From DATKRB01 sp963794215 (GTDB lineage: Bacteria; Actinomycetota; Acidimicrobiia; Acidimicrobiales; RAAP-2): DNA of 64,000 bases. Made by a program: the position numbers and the translations under genes. The DNA lies in NCBI GenBank assembly GCA_963794215.1, contig CAWCCQ010000001.1, positions 1,240,001 to 1,304,000 on the forward strand, written 5' to 3'. Positions 43,247 through 52,418 of the stretch are shown here, in pieces. Positions within the stretch are counted from its first letter, which is position 1. Every line of letters begins with the position of its first letter. The notes under the pieces are model-generated. The model was not told where the DNA came from. It ran no database searches and saw only the letters and a program-made list of their open reading frames with translations.

Positions 43247-43720
43247 CTAGTGCACCACCGCCCCGCGCTCCTGCCAGCGGACCCTCGGCGCCCCCGACCA
43301 GAGGTGCTCGAGGTCGTAGAAGTCGCGGCTCTCTTGCACGAAGACGTGGACAACGAAGTCGCCGTAGTCCATCAGCACCCATGACCCGTCGCGTAGCCCC
43401 TCGACGGCACCGGGGCTTTGCCCGGTGACCGCCTTGACCCGCCGCTCGACCTCGTCGACCAAGGTGCGGACCTGACGGACGTTGCGTCCGCTCGTAACGA
43501 TGAACGCGTCCACCACCCCGAACAGCTCACCCATGGCCAGCACCACAGTGTCCTGACCCAGCTTGTCCTCGGCGGCGGCCGCGGCCTCGATCGCCCCTCG
43601 GGGCACCTCGGGCCCCGGGGGGCCGGGCTCGTGGCTTGCAGGCGGAGCCGCCACAAATCCGGTCGTGGCCTGCACGGACGATGCGAGGTTCGACCTCGCC
43701 GTGTCTGCCGAGGGACTCAC
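43247..43720 (-). CDS. rsfS: Ribosome silencing factor RsfS
   Basis: 157 residues. Core: EDKLGQDTVVLAMGELFGVV, DAFIVTSGRNVRQVRTLVDE, VEGLRDGSWVLMDYGDFVVH, VFVQESRDFYDLEHLW, the full RsfS/Iojap signature. The first ~45 residues are a disordered extension; the true start may be downstream. Binds L14 to block subunit joining under starvation. Encoded after nadD and one small gene, the usual nadD-rsfS linkage. Converges with the lipoprotein gene (3-base gap). Confidence 0.93.
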   Translation of the reverse strand: MSPSADTARSNLASSVQATTGFVAAPPASHEPGPPGPEVPRGAIEAAAAAEDKLGQDTVVLAMGELFGVVDAFIVTSGRNVRQVRTLVDEVERRVKAVTGQSPGAVEGLRDGSWVLMDYGDFVVHVFVQESRDFYDLEHLWSGAPRVRWQERGAVVH

Positions 43721-43843
43721 AGGCGCCTCCTCACTATTGCGTCACGTCTCGCTCACTGGCTCAGTGGCTTCCGATCGTCGCGTTGGTCCGAACCACAATG
43801 ACGTCGCGTTGGCCCGCACCCCGGCCCACAGACGTCGGTTCGC

Positions 43844-44143
43844 TCAATGGAGCACGCTCAGGACGACCACGGCCGCTACGAAGACCAGCGCCAAGAAGCT
43901 GAGGCCGGCGATGGCCCACGCCATCCGCTCCCGCCGGGCCTTCAACCGCTCGGCCCTCCGCTCGAGGCGTCCTCGGGGAGTTGCGCGCTCGACGGGTGCC
44001 GGTGCGCTCTGGGCCGGCACGCCCGGAAGTACTTGTAACTGGACCCACTCGACCGCCGATCGGTTCGGGTCGGTCACCACCGCACGACGTGTCGCCTCGG
44101 GTTGCAGCGAAAGCTCGGCGGTCTCGGCGCTCGAGGCGGTCAT
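43844..44143 (-). CDS. Small membrane protein, unknown function
   Basis: 99 residues. A soluble N-terminal half with VTDPNRSAVEWVQLQVLPG, an Arg-rich helix (RGRLERRAERLKARRERM), and one C-terminal transmembrane helix (WAIAGLSFLALVFVAAVVVL), so a tail-anchored or type II topology. Its ATG overlaps the nadD stop (ATGA), so it is translationally coupled to nadD and lies between nadD and rsfS, where actinobacteria often carry an envelope gene. A longer upstream extension overlaps nadD and is not supported. Confidence 0.65.
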   Translation of the reverse strand: MTASSAETAELSLQPEATRRAVVTDPNRSAVEWVQLQVLPGVPAQSAPAPVERATPRGRLERRAERLKARRERMAWAIAGLSFLALVFVAAVVVLSVLH

Positions 44144-44759
44144 CTGCCGACAGCGTACAGACCCCGGCGCAAAATGCAACGGACAACTTGTACGGGCACG
44201 AGGCCATCGACTGGCTCGCCCCGTCCCAGCCGTTCGCGAACCTCCGAGCTCGACACGTCGACCGCCCGCCCGCCGATCAGCACGGACTGCCAACCGGGCG
44301 GAGCTGCCGGTGCAGGGCTGCGAGGGCGAGACACGATGGCCAGGGTGACCAGCCGCCGGAGATCGTCCACCCGGTGCCAGGTCGGGAGGCTCTCCACCAG
44401 GTCACCGCCGACGACCACGTAGATCTCGGGCTCGGTGCGTCCCGCCACGCGGGACTCGGCCCGAAGCGCTTCGACGGTCTCGACGGTGTAGCTCGGTCCG
44501 CCACGATCGATCTCCAGCCGGCTCGCCTCGACCCGGGTGATCGGCGCGGCAAGGGCAGCCACCAGGGCAAAACGGTCCTCGGCGGCCGTGACGGTGCGGG
44601 TGGGGACCTTCTGCCACGGATGGTTGGCCACCACAAGGAGGACCTCGTCGAGGGAGAGGGTATCGCGCACCGCCTCTGCCGCTGCCAGGTGGCCCAGGTG
44701 GGGGGGTCGAAGGTGCCGCCGAGCAACCCGATTCGCCGTGCGGCTCCCGAGTCGCTCAC
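44140..44759 (-). CDS. nadD: Nicotinate-nucleotide adenylyltransferase NadD (one frameshift)
   Basis: About 206 residues from the GTG at 44759. Nucleotidyltransferase opening ARRIGLLGGTFDPP-HLGHLAAAE, then EVLLVVANHPWQK, VEASRLEIDRGGPSYTVETV, VVGGDLVESLPTWHRVDDL, and the late VSSSEVRERLGRGEPVDGLV. The frame breaks inside a run of seven C/G bases (44700-44706); eight restore the canonical D-P-P-H-x-G-H. The gene is essential for NAD synthesis, so a lost base in the sequence is the best explanation. Followed by the small membrane gene and rsfS. Confidence 0.92.
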
Positions 44760-44901
44760 CACGCCCGCCAGCGCCGGGCGTCGAGACGGACCGACAGGTC
44801 CACATCGACCCATTGGCCGAAAGGGACGGAAGGGGACACGGTGGGCCAGCCTAGGGCGACACAGCGTCCAAGCTGCCTGGTGTGGCGCCTACGCTTGGGA
44901 G

Positions 44902-46245
44902 ATGGACGAGCAGTGGCACCCGGGTTCGTGGCGGACCAGACCCGCCGCCCAGCAACCCGTCTGGCCGGACGCCGAGGCACTCAAGCACGTCGAGGCGCGC
45001 CTGGCCGCCCTTCCCCCCATGGTCTTCGCCGGCGAGATCCGGCGCCTCACCTCGACCCTCGGGCACGTGGCCCGTGGCGACGCCTTCTTGCTGCAGGCCG
45101 GGGACTGCGCCGAGTCCTTCGCCGAGTTCTCTGCCGACAACATCCGCGACAAGCTCCGGGTCATCTTGCAGATGGCGGTAGCGCTCACGTACGCGTCTGG
45201 CGTGCCGGTAGCCAAGGTAGGACGCATCGCCGGACAGTTCGCCAAGCCCCGATCCTCGGCGACCGAGCGGGTGGGCGAGGTCGAGCTCCACTCGTTCCGG
45301 GGCCACATGGTCAACGACGAGTCCTTCGACGCCGACGCCCGCCGGCCCAACCCCGAACGCCTGGTCAGCGCCTACCAGCAGTCGGTGGCGACTCTCAACC
45401 TGCTGCGGGCCTTCACCAAGGGCGGATTTGCCGACCTGAGCCAGGTGCACCAGTGGAACCAGCAGTTCGTCGCCTCCTCGGCCGAGGGGCGGCGCTACGA
45501 GCGGATCGCCGGCGAGATCGACCGGGCCCTGCGGTTCATGCGGGCGTGCGGAATCGATCTCGAGGCCGAAGAGGGTCTGCACCAGGTCGAGTTCTGGACC
45601 AGCCACGAAGCGCTGATCCTGCCCTACGAGGAGGCGCTGACTCGGCAGGACTCTCTGACCGGTGACTGGGTCGACACCTCCGCGCACATGGTGTGGGTCG
45701 GTGAGCGGACGCGCCAGGTCGACGGCGCGCACGTTGAGTTCTTGTCGGGCGTCCGCAACCCCGTCGGCGCCAAGATCGGACCGGGGGCCAGCCCCGACGA
45801 GATCGTCGAGCTGTGCGCCCGTCTCGACCCGGAGCGCACGCCGGGCCGTCTGACCCTGATCACCCGGATCGGCGCGGGCAAGGTCGGTCAGGTCCTCCCC
45901 CCGCTCCTGCGAGCGGTCCACGACGCCGGGCACCTCCCGGTATGGGCCTGCGACCCCATGCACGGCAACACGTTCACCAGCGAGCACGGCCAGAAGACCC
46001 GGCGCTTCGACGACATTCTCACCGAACTGCGCGACTTCTTCGCGGTCCACCACGACGAGGGCACGTGGCCCGGTGGCGTCCACGTCGAGCTCACCGGTGA
46101 CGACGTGACCGAGTGCCTCGGCGGCGCCGAGGAGATCCTCGAAGGTGACCTCCACCTGCGCTACACGACCACGTGCGACCCGCGCCTCAACGCCCGTCAG
46201 TCGCTCGACCTGGCGTTCCGGGTCGCCGAGATGCTCAGGGACTGA
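44902..46245 (+). CDS. aroG: 3-deoxy-7-phosphoheptulonate synthase, class II
   Basis: 447 residues from the ATG at 44902; the ORF extends far upstream but those codons overlap nadD antisense. Motifs of the plant/actinobacterial class II enzyme: VFAGEIRRLTSTLGHVARGD, LLQAGDCAESFAEF, KVGRIAGQFAKPRSS, EVELHSFRGHMVND, WTSHEALILPYEEALTR, SGVRNPVGAKIGP, ITRIGAGKV, VWACDPMHGNT, HVELTGDDVTEC. First step of the shikimate pathway. Monocistronic. Confidence 0.95.
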   Translation: MDEQWHPGSWRTRPAAQQPVWPDAEALKHVEARLAALPPMVFAGEIRRLTSTLGHVARGDAFLLQAGDCAESFAEFSADNIRDKLRVILQMAVALTYASGVPVAKVGRIAGQFAKPRSSATERVGEVELHSFRGHMVNDESFDADARRPNPERLVSAYQQSVATLNLLRAFTKGGFADLSQVHQWNQQFVASSAEGRRYERIAGEIDRALRFMRACGIDLEAEEGLHQVEFWTSHEALILPYEEALTRQDSLTGDWVDTSAHMVWVGERTRQVDGAHVEFLSGVRNPVGAKIGPGASPDEIVELCARLDPERTPGRLTLITRIGAGKVGQVLPPLLRAVHDAGHLPVWACDPMHGNTFTSEHGQKTRRFDDILTELRDFFAVHHDEGTWPGGVHVELTGDDVTECLGGAEEILEGDLHLRYTTTCDPRLNARQSLDLAFRVAEMLRD

Positions 46246-46417
46246 GACCGCCGGGGATCTGACCCAGCGCCATCCGTTCAGCGAGGATCCGGCGCCCGGG
46301 GGATCCGATCCACAAAGGGTCCTTTGGTTCAGGACGTGACCGTCGGTACACTGGTGCCCGGCGTGGCTTCTCGGGTTCTCTCTTCTTCGATCCGCGGCAC
46401 CGGCGCGGGCTCGGTTC

Positions 46418-47947
46418 TTGCGAGCGGCGGCGCTGATCGCCCTGGTGGGCGTGCTCTCTCCGTTGGCCCTCGAGTCGCTCCAAAGTCCTCCGGCGTCCGC
46501 CCAGAGCACCGGGGTCCCCGCGTACTGGCTCGTCGCCGCCGACGGGGGGGTCTTCTCCTTCGGCGGCGCGCCCTTCTACGGCTCGATGGGTGGCCAGAAC
46601 CTCAACCGACCGATCGTCGGCATCGCCGGATCGAATCTCGGTGGGTACTGGGAGGTGGCGTCCGACGGCGGGATCTTCGCCTTCGACGCGCCGTTCTACG
46701 GCTCGATGGGTGGCCAGCACCTCAACCAACCGATCGTGGGCATGGCGGCGGACCGGGCCACCGGGGGCTACTGGGAGGTGGCGTCCGACGGCGGAATCTT
46801 CACCTTCGACGCCCCGTTCCACGGCTCCATGGGTGGCCAGCACCTCAACCAACCGATCGTGGGCATGGCGGCGACGCCAGACGGGGGCGGGTACTGGCTG
46901 GTCGCTGCCGACGGCGGCATCTTCGCCTTCGGTGACGCCCCCTACGAGGGCTCGATGGGGGGCCAGCACCTCGACCAACCGATCGTGGGCATGGCGATCT
47001 CCCCCGACGGGCACGGGTACTGGGAGCTGGCCGCCGACGGCGGCATCTTCGCCTTCGGTGATGCCCCCTATGAGGGTTCGCTCGGAGGTGTCCCCCAGAG
47101 CCGGGCCATCGCCGCCATCTCCAGCACGCCGGTGAGCGCCGGGTACTGGTTCACCAACACCAACGGCGCGGTCAGCGCGTTCGGATCAGCCACGTACTGG
47201 GGGTCGGCCCCGCAGGTGCTGAACAAGCCGGTGGTGGCCATGGCGGAAGCCACCGGCAGCGGCTCGTTCACCGGCGGATCCTTTCCGTCGGGCTCCTTCG
47301 GGTACGACGTCTCGAACTACCAGTGCTCGTCCCAACCGCCGTCGCCTCACACGGTGGGCATCGTCGAGGTGGAGGGCGGTTCGTTCGCCACGGTCAATCC
47401 CTGCCTGGGCACCGAGGCCTCCTGGGCCGGCGCGGGCCTCAACCTCTACATCTACTTGACGTTTGGGACCACGGCCACTTCCCCTGACGCGGCTTGTCTG
47501 TCGGCCGAGTCGCCCACGGCCTGCAACTACGGGTTCGAGACCGCCCTCGACGGCTTCGCCAAGGCAAAGAACGCCGGGGTGAACACCGCGGTGACCTGGT
47601 GGCTCGACGTGGAGGGCGATCCGTCGTGGACCACCGACACCATGGCCAACGCGTCGCTCGTCCAAGGGGCCATCGACGGCCTGCACTACGAGGGTCTCAA
47701 CAACGTGGGCATCTACGCCAGCCCCGACGTGTGGAATCAGATCGTCGGCACGTACCAGCCAGCTGTGCCCTACTGGGCGGCGGACTGGCAAGTGGACCCG
47801 GCCTCGACGTGCTCCCAGGTGCACACGCTGTTCCCCCACGCCCAGCTGCCCACCGGCCCGGTCCAGGTGGTCCAGTACAGCTCGCCCTCCGCGTCGATCG
47901 CCCTCGGCGGAATGAGCACGAGCTACGACGACGACTACGCCTGCTGA
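46418..47947 (+). CDS. Secreted protein: six YW/DGGIF repeats plus a GH25-like/DUF1906-type domain
   Basis: 509 residues (TTG start at 46418; an upstream start may give a longer signal peptide). Signal segment ALIALVGVLSPLALE with cleavage near A-S-A-Q. Then six repeats of about 41 residues, each YW-x-VA-x-DGGIF-x-F-x-APF-x-GSMGGQ-x-L-N-x-PIVGMA, a propeller-like module frequent in Acidimicrobiia. The C-terminal ~210 residues begin FGYDVSNYQC and contain TWWLDVEGDPSW, a TIM-barrel lysozyme-type pattern (D-V-S at the start, D-V-E inside) as in GH25/DUF1906 proteins. Probably acts on the cell wall or binds it; activity not shown. Confidence 0.78.
   Translation: MRAAALIALVGVLSPLALESLQSPPASAQSTGVPAYWLVAADGGVFSFGGAPFYGSMGGQNLNRPIVGIAGSNLGGYWEVASDGGIFAFDAPFYGSMGGQHLNQPIVGMAADRATGGYWEVASDGGIFTFDAPFHGSMGGQHLNQPIVGMAATPDGGGYWLVAADGGIFAFGDAPYEGSMGGQHLDQPIVGMAISPDGHGYWELAADGGIFAFGDAPYEGSLGGVPQSRAIAAISSTPVSAGYWFTNTNGAVSAFGSATYWGSAPQVLNKPVVAMAEATGSGSFTGGSFPSGSFGYDVSNYQCSSQPPSPHTVGIVEVEGGSFATVNPCLGTEASWAGAGLNLYIYLTFGTTATSPDAACLSAESPTACNYGFETALDGFAKAKNAGVNTAVTWWLDVEGDPSWTTDTMANASLVQGAIDGLHYEGLNNVGIYASPDVWNQIVGTYQPAVPYWAADWQVDPASTCSQVHTLFPHAQLPTGPVQVVQYSSPSASIALGGMSTSYDDDYAC
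46519..47265 (+). repeat. Six tandem ~123-bp coding repeats
   Basis: Units of 120-126 bp, near identical in the middle (units 2-4 share long stretches around GGCTCGATGGGTGGCCAGCA), diverging in units 5 and 6. They encode the 41-residue repeats of the secreted protein. High identity at DNA level suggests recent duplication or gene conversion. Confidence 0.85.
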
Positions 47948-48732
47948 GCCAGCCTCGAAGTTCTCTCGGTGCCTAGCGGCGTGACGTCGTTGTAGCGCTC
48001 GAGGCGCCAGACCCCGTCGGCCACGTGCCACTCGGTGAGCGAGGCGTGCACCGTGTGCAGCCCGAGGCGGGGACGAGCGGGGTCCACCGGCAAGAACCCG
48101 AGCAGGCTGGCCTCGACGACCCCGGCATGGCAGAACGCCACGATCGTCTTCGGGCGATCGGCGGACCCCGACCGGGCGAGACGCGCCAGCGCGCTAGTGG
48201 CACGGACCACGAAGCCCGACCAGCTCTCCACGCCGGGGGCCAGCGGTTCGTCGGGCCGCAGGTCCCAGTCGGGCTCGGGATACCGTGCGGCGAACTGCGC
48301 CCAGGTCATCCCATCGGCGTCCCCGGGTCGCAGCTCGCTCAACTCGGGATCCTCGACGATCGGCTGGACCGGTCCGTCGGCCGGTGCGAGCGCCGGGGCG
48401 ACGATCTGGGCAGTCTGGATCGCCCGGGCCAGCGTCGAGGCGTAGAGGGCGTCCACGTGACCGAGCTCACCGGTGCGAGCGAGCCGGTCGCGCAGCGCCT
48501 CGGCTTGGGCCACCCCGAGCGCGGTGAGGCCGGTGCACCCGACAACGCCGCCCACCACCCCGTTGACGTTGCATGCTGCCTCGCCGTGGCGCACCAGCAC
48601 GAGCCGGGTTCCACGCAAGCTGGTCGGCCCCACCGTACGTGCACCTCGGGGCGGGACGCCGGGCGGGGGCGCCGTGTCCCCGCTCAGGCGAGCTCTCCCA
48701 CGAACTGCTCGAGCTGTCGCAACGTCCGGCAC
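47935..48732 (-). CDS. Histidine phosphatase (phosphoglycerate mutase-like) family protein
   Basis: 265 residues. Catalytic LVLVRHGEAACN (phospho-His in R-H-G-E), GLTALGVAQAEALRDRL, YASTLARAIQTAQIV, the acidic ELRPGDADGMTW and the second His in VAFCHAGVVEAS. The first ~40 residues are poorly conserved and overlap the upstream VWA gene by 49 bases; an internal start is possible. Its 3' end overlaps the converging secreted-protein gene by 13 bases. Members dephosphorylate sugars, cofactors or proteins; substrate unknown. Confidence 0.85.
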   Translation of the reverse strand: MPDVATARAVRGRARLSGDTAPPPGVPPRGARTVGPTSLRGTRLVLVRHGEAACNVNGVVGGVVGCTGLTALGVAQAEALRDRLARTGELGHVDALYASTLARAIQTAQIVAPALAPADGPVQPIVEDPELSELRPGDADGMTWAQFAARYPEPDWDLRPDEPLAPGVESWSGFVVRATSALARLARSGSADRPKTIVAFCHAGVVEASLLGFLPVDPARPRLGLHTVHASLTEWHVADGVWRLERYNDVTPLGTERTSRLAQQA

Positions 48733-50126
48733 TCGACGACAGCGTCGCAGTAGATGGCGTACTCGTCGACGATGGAGTCACCCGATCCCCAGTAGTCACG
48801 GGGCTCGGGGTTGAGCCAATAGACATGCCGAGCCTTGCGCCGCATGTCCTCGAGCACCCAGGACTCCGATGCGTGGTAGTTGTTCCGCGCGTCACCGAGC
48901 AGCAGGACGCTCGTGCGGGGACTGATCTCCTCACCCCACCGGCTGTGGAACGTGGAGAGTGCGTGCCCGTAGTCGGAGTGGCCGTCCACCCAGACCACGT
49001 CGGCCTCGGTGTTGATCCGGTGCACCGCGGTGGACGGATCGTCGACCCCCTCGAAGAACCTCGTGACCTCGTCGATGCCGTCGACGAACACGAAACTGCG
49101 CACCTTGGAGAACTGCGAGCTGATCGCATAGACGAGGTGCAAGGTGAAGCGGGCAAAGGAGGCTACCGACCCCGACACGTCGGCGATGACGAGAATCTCG
49201 GGTTTGGCCGGGCGGGGGTGACGGAACCGTGGATCGACCGGAACCCCGCCGAAGGAGAGCGATCGGCGCATGGTGGCACGGAAGTCCAGCCGGCCTTGGC
49301 GACCGTGCCGGCGCTTGCGGGTGAGCCGCACCGCCAGTTTCCGGCTGAGCGGGTGGAGCGCCCGGTGCAGGGCGTCGAGCTCCCCGCGGGTGGCGTGCAT
49401 GACGTCGAGATCCTCGGGCAACGGCTTGCGCACCGACTTGGCCAACGCCTCGGCCCCTCGGTCCTCGACCAACCGGCGCCGTATCTCTTGCTCGATGGCC
49501 TGGCGGAGCTTCTCGATCCGGGCCCGGTACTCGTCGCGAATCAGGCGGTCCTCCAAGGGCGTGAGGTCCTTGTCGCCGGGGACCGACTCGCGCGCTCCGG
49601 TGACCAGTCGCTCGAACACCGCGTCGAGGTCAAGATTCCGCAGGGTCCGGTAGAGGTAATAGGTCCCCCCGACGGGCCGTCCGGGCTCCATCCCGCCAAA
49701 GCGGCTCACTGCGTGGCGGGCCACCACCGGGACGAGAGCGTCGTCGCCGGTGGCGAGGGCCCGGTAGAGCATGGCTGCCAGCTCCTCGGCACTCAGCGCC
49801 TCGCCGCCTCCGCCTCCTGAGCCCCTCGCGCCCGCCGGAACCGTCCCATCGCCGTCCTCGGCATCCTCTTGCTCGCCGCTCTCCTCGCCCATGGCGCGCA
49901 GCGAGGCGGCGGTCCGGGTGGCGAAGAAGATCTCGAACGCGGTCTCGAAGGCCCGCCAGTGGGAGCTCGACTTCACAAGGGTGGCGGCGAGCGCGTACTT
50001 GAGGGCCTCTCGGTCCTCCAAGGGGATGTGGTGCACCGCCTCGGCGGCGTCGAGGTGCTCGGTCAGTGAGACCGGCAACCCGGCGCGGCGGAGCTCGGCG
50101 ACGAAGCCGGACAGCAGATCGAGCAC
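48684..50126 (-). CDS. VWA domain protein (CoxE-like), MoxR partner
   Basis: 480 residues from a GTG at 50126 (a longer start lies inside moxR antisense-free sequence but overlaps it). N-terminal part LSGFVAELRRAGLPVSLTEH is the CoxE-type opening, followed by a Gly/Glu-rich linker (~100-125). The C-terminal VWA domain has the MIDAS motif VIADVSGSVASF, then SFVFVDGIDEVTRFF, GHSDYGHALSTF and LLLGDARNNYHA. VWA/MoxR pairs act as chaperone-like systems that insert metals or assemble complexes. Directly downstream of the MoxR ATPase gene (19 bases). Confidence 0.86.
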   Translation of the reverse strand: MLDLLSGFVAELRRAGLPVSLTEHLDAAEAVHHIPLEDREALKYALAATLVKSSSHWRAFETAFEIFFATRTAASLRAMGEESGEQEDAEDGDGTVPAGARGSGGGGGEALSAEELAAMLYRALATGDDALVPVVARHAVSRFGGMEPGRPVGGTYYLYRTLRNLDLDAVFERLVTGARESVPGDKDLTPLEDRLIRDEYRARIEKLRQAIEQEIRRRLVEDRGAEALAKSVRKPLPEDLDVMHATRGELDALHRALHPLSRKLAVRLTRKRRHGRQGRLDFRATMRRSLSFGGVPVDPRFRHPRPAKPEILVIADVSGSVASFARFTLHLVYAISSQFSKVRSFVFVDGIDEVTRFFEGVDDPSTAVHRINTEADVVWVDGHSDYGHALSTFHSRWGEEISPRTSVLLLGDARNNYHASESWVLEDMRRKARHVYWLNPEPRDYWGSGDSIVDEYAIYCDAVVECRTLRQLEQFVGELA

Positions 50127-50145
50127 GAGGAGTGGAGTCCGGCGC

Positions 50146-51129
50146 TCAGGTGTCGGCGGACAGCAGTTCCTTGGCCGCCCGTTCGATGTCGGTCTGGTAC
50201 TTGAGCAAGATGTGCAGCGTGTCACGGGCCTGTGCGGCGTCGATCGACTCGACACCGAGTACCACAAGGGTCCGGGCCCAGTCGAGGGTCTCGGAGACCG
50301 AGGGCGCCTTGCGGAGCTCGAGGGTGCGCAGCGATCGCACGATGCGCGCCACCTGGTCGGCCAGCTCCTCGCTGATCCCCGGAACCCGGGTCCGCACGAT
50401 GTTGCGCTCGCGCTCGAGGTCGGGGTAGTCGACGTGCAGGTACAGGCATCGCCGCTTGAGCGCCTCGGACAGCTCGCGTGTGTTGTTCGAGGTGAGGAAC
50501 ACCAGCGGCAGTCGGGTGGCGCGTACGGTCCCGAGCTCGGGGATCGACACCTGGTACTCAGAGAGGATCTCGAGCAAGAGCGCCTCGGTCTCGAGCTCCA
50601 CCCGGTCGACCTCGTCGATCAGCAGCACGATGGGCTCGTCGGCCCGGATGGCCTCGAGGAGTGGCCGGGTGAGGAGGAACTCCTCAGAGAAAATGTCCTC
50701 CTCGAGCTCTCCCCAGGTCGGACGACCACTGCCGTCGTCGGCGGGGTCGGAGTTCCCCGACAGGTTGCCGGCCTGAATACGCAGGAGCTGCTTGCGGTAG
50801 TTCCACTCGTAGAGGGCCTTGGACTCGTCGAGCCCCTCGTAGCACTGGAGCCGAATGAGCCGGCTGCCGGTCAAGTCGGCCACCGACTTGGCCAGCTGCG
50901 TCTTGCCGGTACCGGCCGGCCCTTCCACCAAGACAGGCTTGCCCAGGCGATCGGCGAGATAGACCACCCCGGCGATTCCTTCGTCGGCCAGGTACTTGAC
51001 CTCGGCCAAGCCGGCCCGCACCTCGCCCACCGACGCAAAGCGTGCCGGGCCTACGTCGGGAAGCCCGAGCGGCCCCCCTGCTCCGTGCCCGGTGCTCGGC
51101 ACGTCTGTCGATTCGGGTCCTACGCTCAC
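50146..51129 (-). CDS. MoxR-family AAA+ ATPase
   Basis: 327 residues from the GTG at 51129, which overlaps the proA stop (GTGA); the ORF runs further up but inside proA. Walker A LVEGPAGTGKTQLAKSVAD, Walker B EPIVLLIDEVDRVELE, sensor VFLTSNNTRELSEALKRRC (with arginine finger region). CoxD/MoxR type; works with the VWA protein encoded next. No carbon-monoxide dehydrogenase or methanol dehydrogenase gene lies nearby, so the client is unknown. Cotranscribed with proB-proA by position. Confidence 0.9.
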   Translation of the reverse strand: MSVGPESTDVPSTGHGAGGPLGLPDVGPARFASVGEVRAGLAEVKYLADEGIAGVVYLADRLGKPVLVEGPAGTGKTQLAKSVADLTGSRLIRLQCYEGLDESKALYEWNYRKQLLRIQAGNLSGNSDPADDGSGRPTWGELEEDIFSEEFLLTRPLLEAIRADEPIVLLIDEVDRVELETEALLLEILSEYQVSIPELGTVRATRLPLVFLTSNNTRELSEALKRRCLYLHVDYPDLERERNIVRTRVPGISEELADQVARIVRSLRTLELRKAPSVSETLDWARTLVVLGVESIDAAQARDTLHILLKYQTDIERAAKELLSADT

Positions 51130-52373
51130 CTGCGAACCTGCCCCTCTCCTCGTACGATCCACTTCACACTCGTCAGCTCCCGCAGCCCCATTGGCCCCCG
51201 GGCGTGCAGTTTCTGGGTCGAGATCCCCACTTCGGCGCCCAGGCCCAGCTCGTTGCCGTCGACGAAACGCGTGGAGGCGTTGACGACCACTGCGGCGGCG
51301 TCCACCTCGCGTACGAAACGCTCGGCCGCAGCGATGTCGGCGGTCACGATCGCCTCGGAGTGACCAGAGCCGTACCGGCTGATGTGCTCGACAGCGGCGC
51401 TCAGGTCGTCGGCGACCGCGATACTCAGCTTGAGGCCGAGGAACTCGGTGGCGAAGTCCTCTTCGCTGGCTGCTCCGATCCCGGGAAGGATCGCCTGTGC
51501 CTGCTCGTCGCCGACCAGCTCCACACCGTCGAGCAACGAGCGAACGAGCGGAAGGAACTCGGCCGCAACGGCCGCGTGCACCACGAGCGACTCGGCGGCG
51601 TTGCACACCCCGGGTCGCTGGGTCTTGGCGTTGAGAACGATGTCGGCGGCCATGGCCAGGTCGGCGGCGCGGTCGACGTACACGTGGCAATTGCCCGAAC
51701 CGTCAAGCACGTAGGGCACCGTGGCTTGCTCGATCATCGTGGCGATGAGCTCTGGTCCACCGCGCGGGATCAGGCAGTCGATCAGGCCCCGTAGACGCAT
51801 GAAGGCGACCGCCGAGCCATGACCGGACTCCTCCACCAGCGCCACGGCATCGGCAGGGAGGCCCGCCTTGACCACCGCGGTGCGCAGCACCTCGACCAGA
51901 GCCCGGTTGGAGCGCACTGCCGAAGATGACCCCCGCAAGAAGGCGGCGTTTCCCGCCTTGAGGCACAGGGCCGCCGCATCGGTGGTGACATTCGGGCGGT
52001 TCTCGTAGATGACACCGACGACGCCCAGGGGCACCCGGACCCGCTGGACCCGCAGCCCGTTGGGCCTGACCCACCCATCGACAATCTCGCCCAGCGGATC
52101 GGCCAGGGCGGCGACGTTGCGCAAGCCCTCGGCCATCTGTGCGAGCCGACCCTCGTGCAGCGCCAGGCGGTCGATACTGGTCTGGTCGGCACCGTTGCGT
52201 TCGGCGTCGGTCACATCCGCGGCGTTCGCCTCGAGCACTGCGCCCGAGTGGCTGCTCAACAGGTCCGCAGCCGTGTGTAGGACGTCGTCCCGCACCGCCG
52301 AGGACGAGCGTGCCACGTGGCGTGAGGCGGCGCGCACGCGCAGCGCCAACTCCTCGAGATCACCAGGTTGCAC
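51126..52373 (-). CDS. proA: Gamma-glutamyl phosphate reductase
   Basis: 415 residues. GVIYENRPNVTTDAAALCLK, the catalytic Cys in RPGVCNAAESLVVH, YGSGHSEAIVTADIAAAERF, ASTRFVDGNELGLGAEVGIS and KLHARGPMGLRELTSVKW are all present. Reduces gamma-glutamyl phosphate to the semialdehyde in proline synthesis. Downstream of proB, separated by 131 bases that contain a tandem repeat. Confidence 0.95.
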   Translation of the reverse strand: MQPGDLEELALRVRAASRHVARSSSAVRDDVLHTAADLLSSHSGAVLEANAADVTDAERNGADQTSIDRLALHEGRLAQMAEGLRNVAALADPLGEIVDGWVRPNGLRVQRVRVPLGVVGVIYENRPNVTTDAAALCLKAGNAAFLRGSSSAVRSNRALVEVLRTAVVKAGLPADAVALVEESGHGSAVAFMRLRGLIDCLIPRGGPELIATMIEQATVPYVLDGSGNCHVYVDRAADLAMAADIVLNAKTQRPGVCNAAESLVVHAAVAAEFLPLVRSLLDGVELVGDEQAQAILPGIGAASEEDFATEFLGLKLSIAVADDLSAAVEHISRYGSGHSEAIVTADIAAAERFVREVDAAAVVVNASTRFVDGNELGLGAEVGISTQKLHARGPMGLRELTSVKWIVRGEGQVRR

Positions 52374-52418
52374 ACACCAAGCCTACCGCGGGCCACCGAC
52401 CGGGGGCCGTGGCCAGGC

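Noticed and set aside
43981..44901. Long N-terminal extension of the DAHP synthase ORF
   Set aside because: The extension runs antisense over nadD and the small membrane gene. The class II enzyme starts naturally at 44902.
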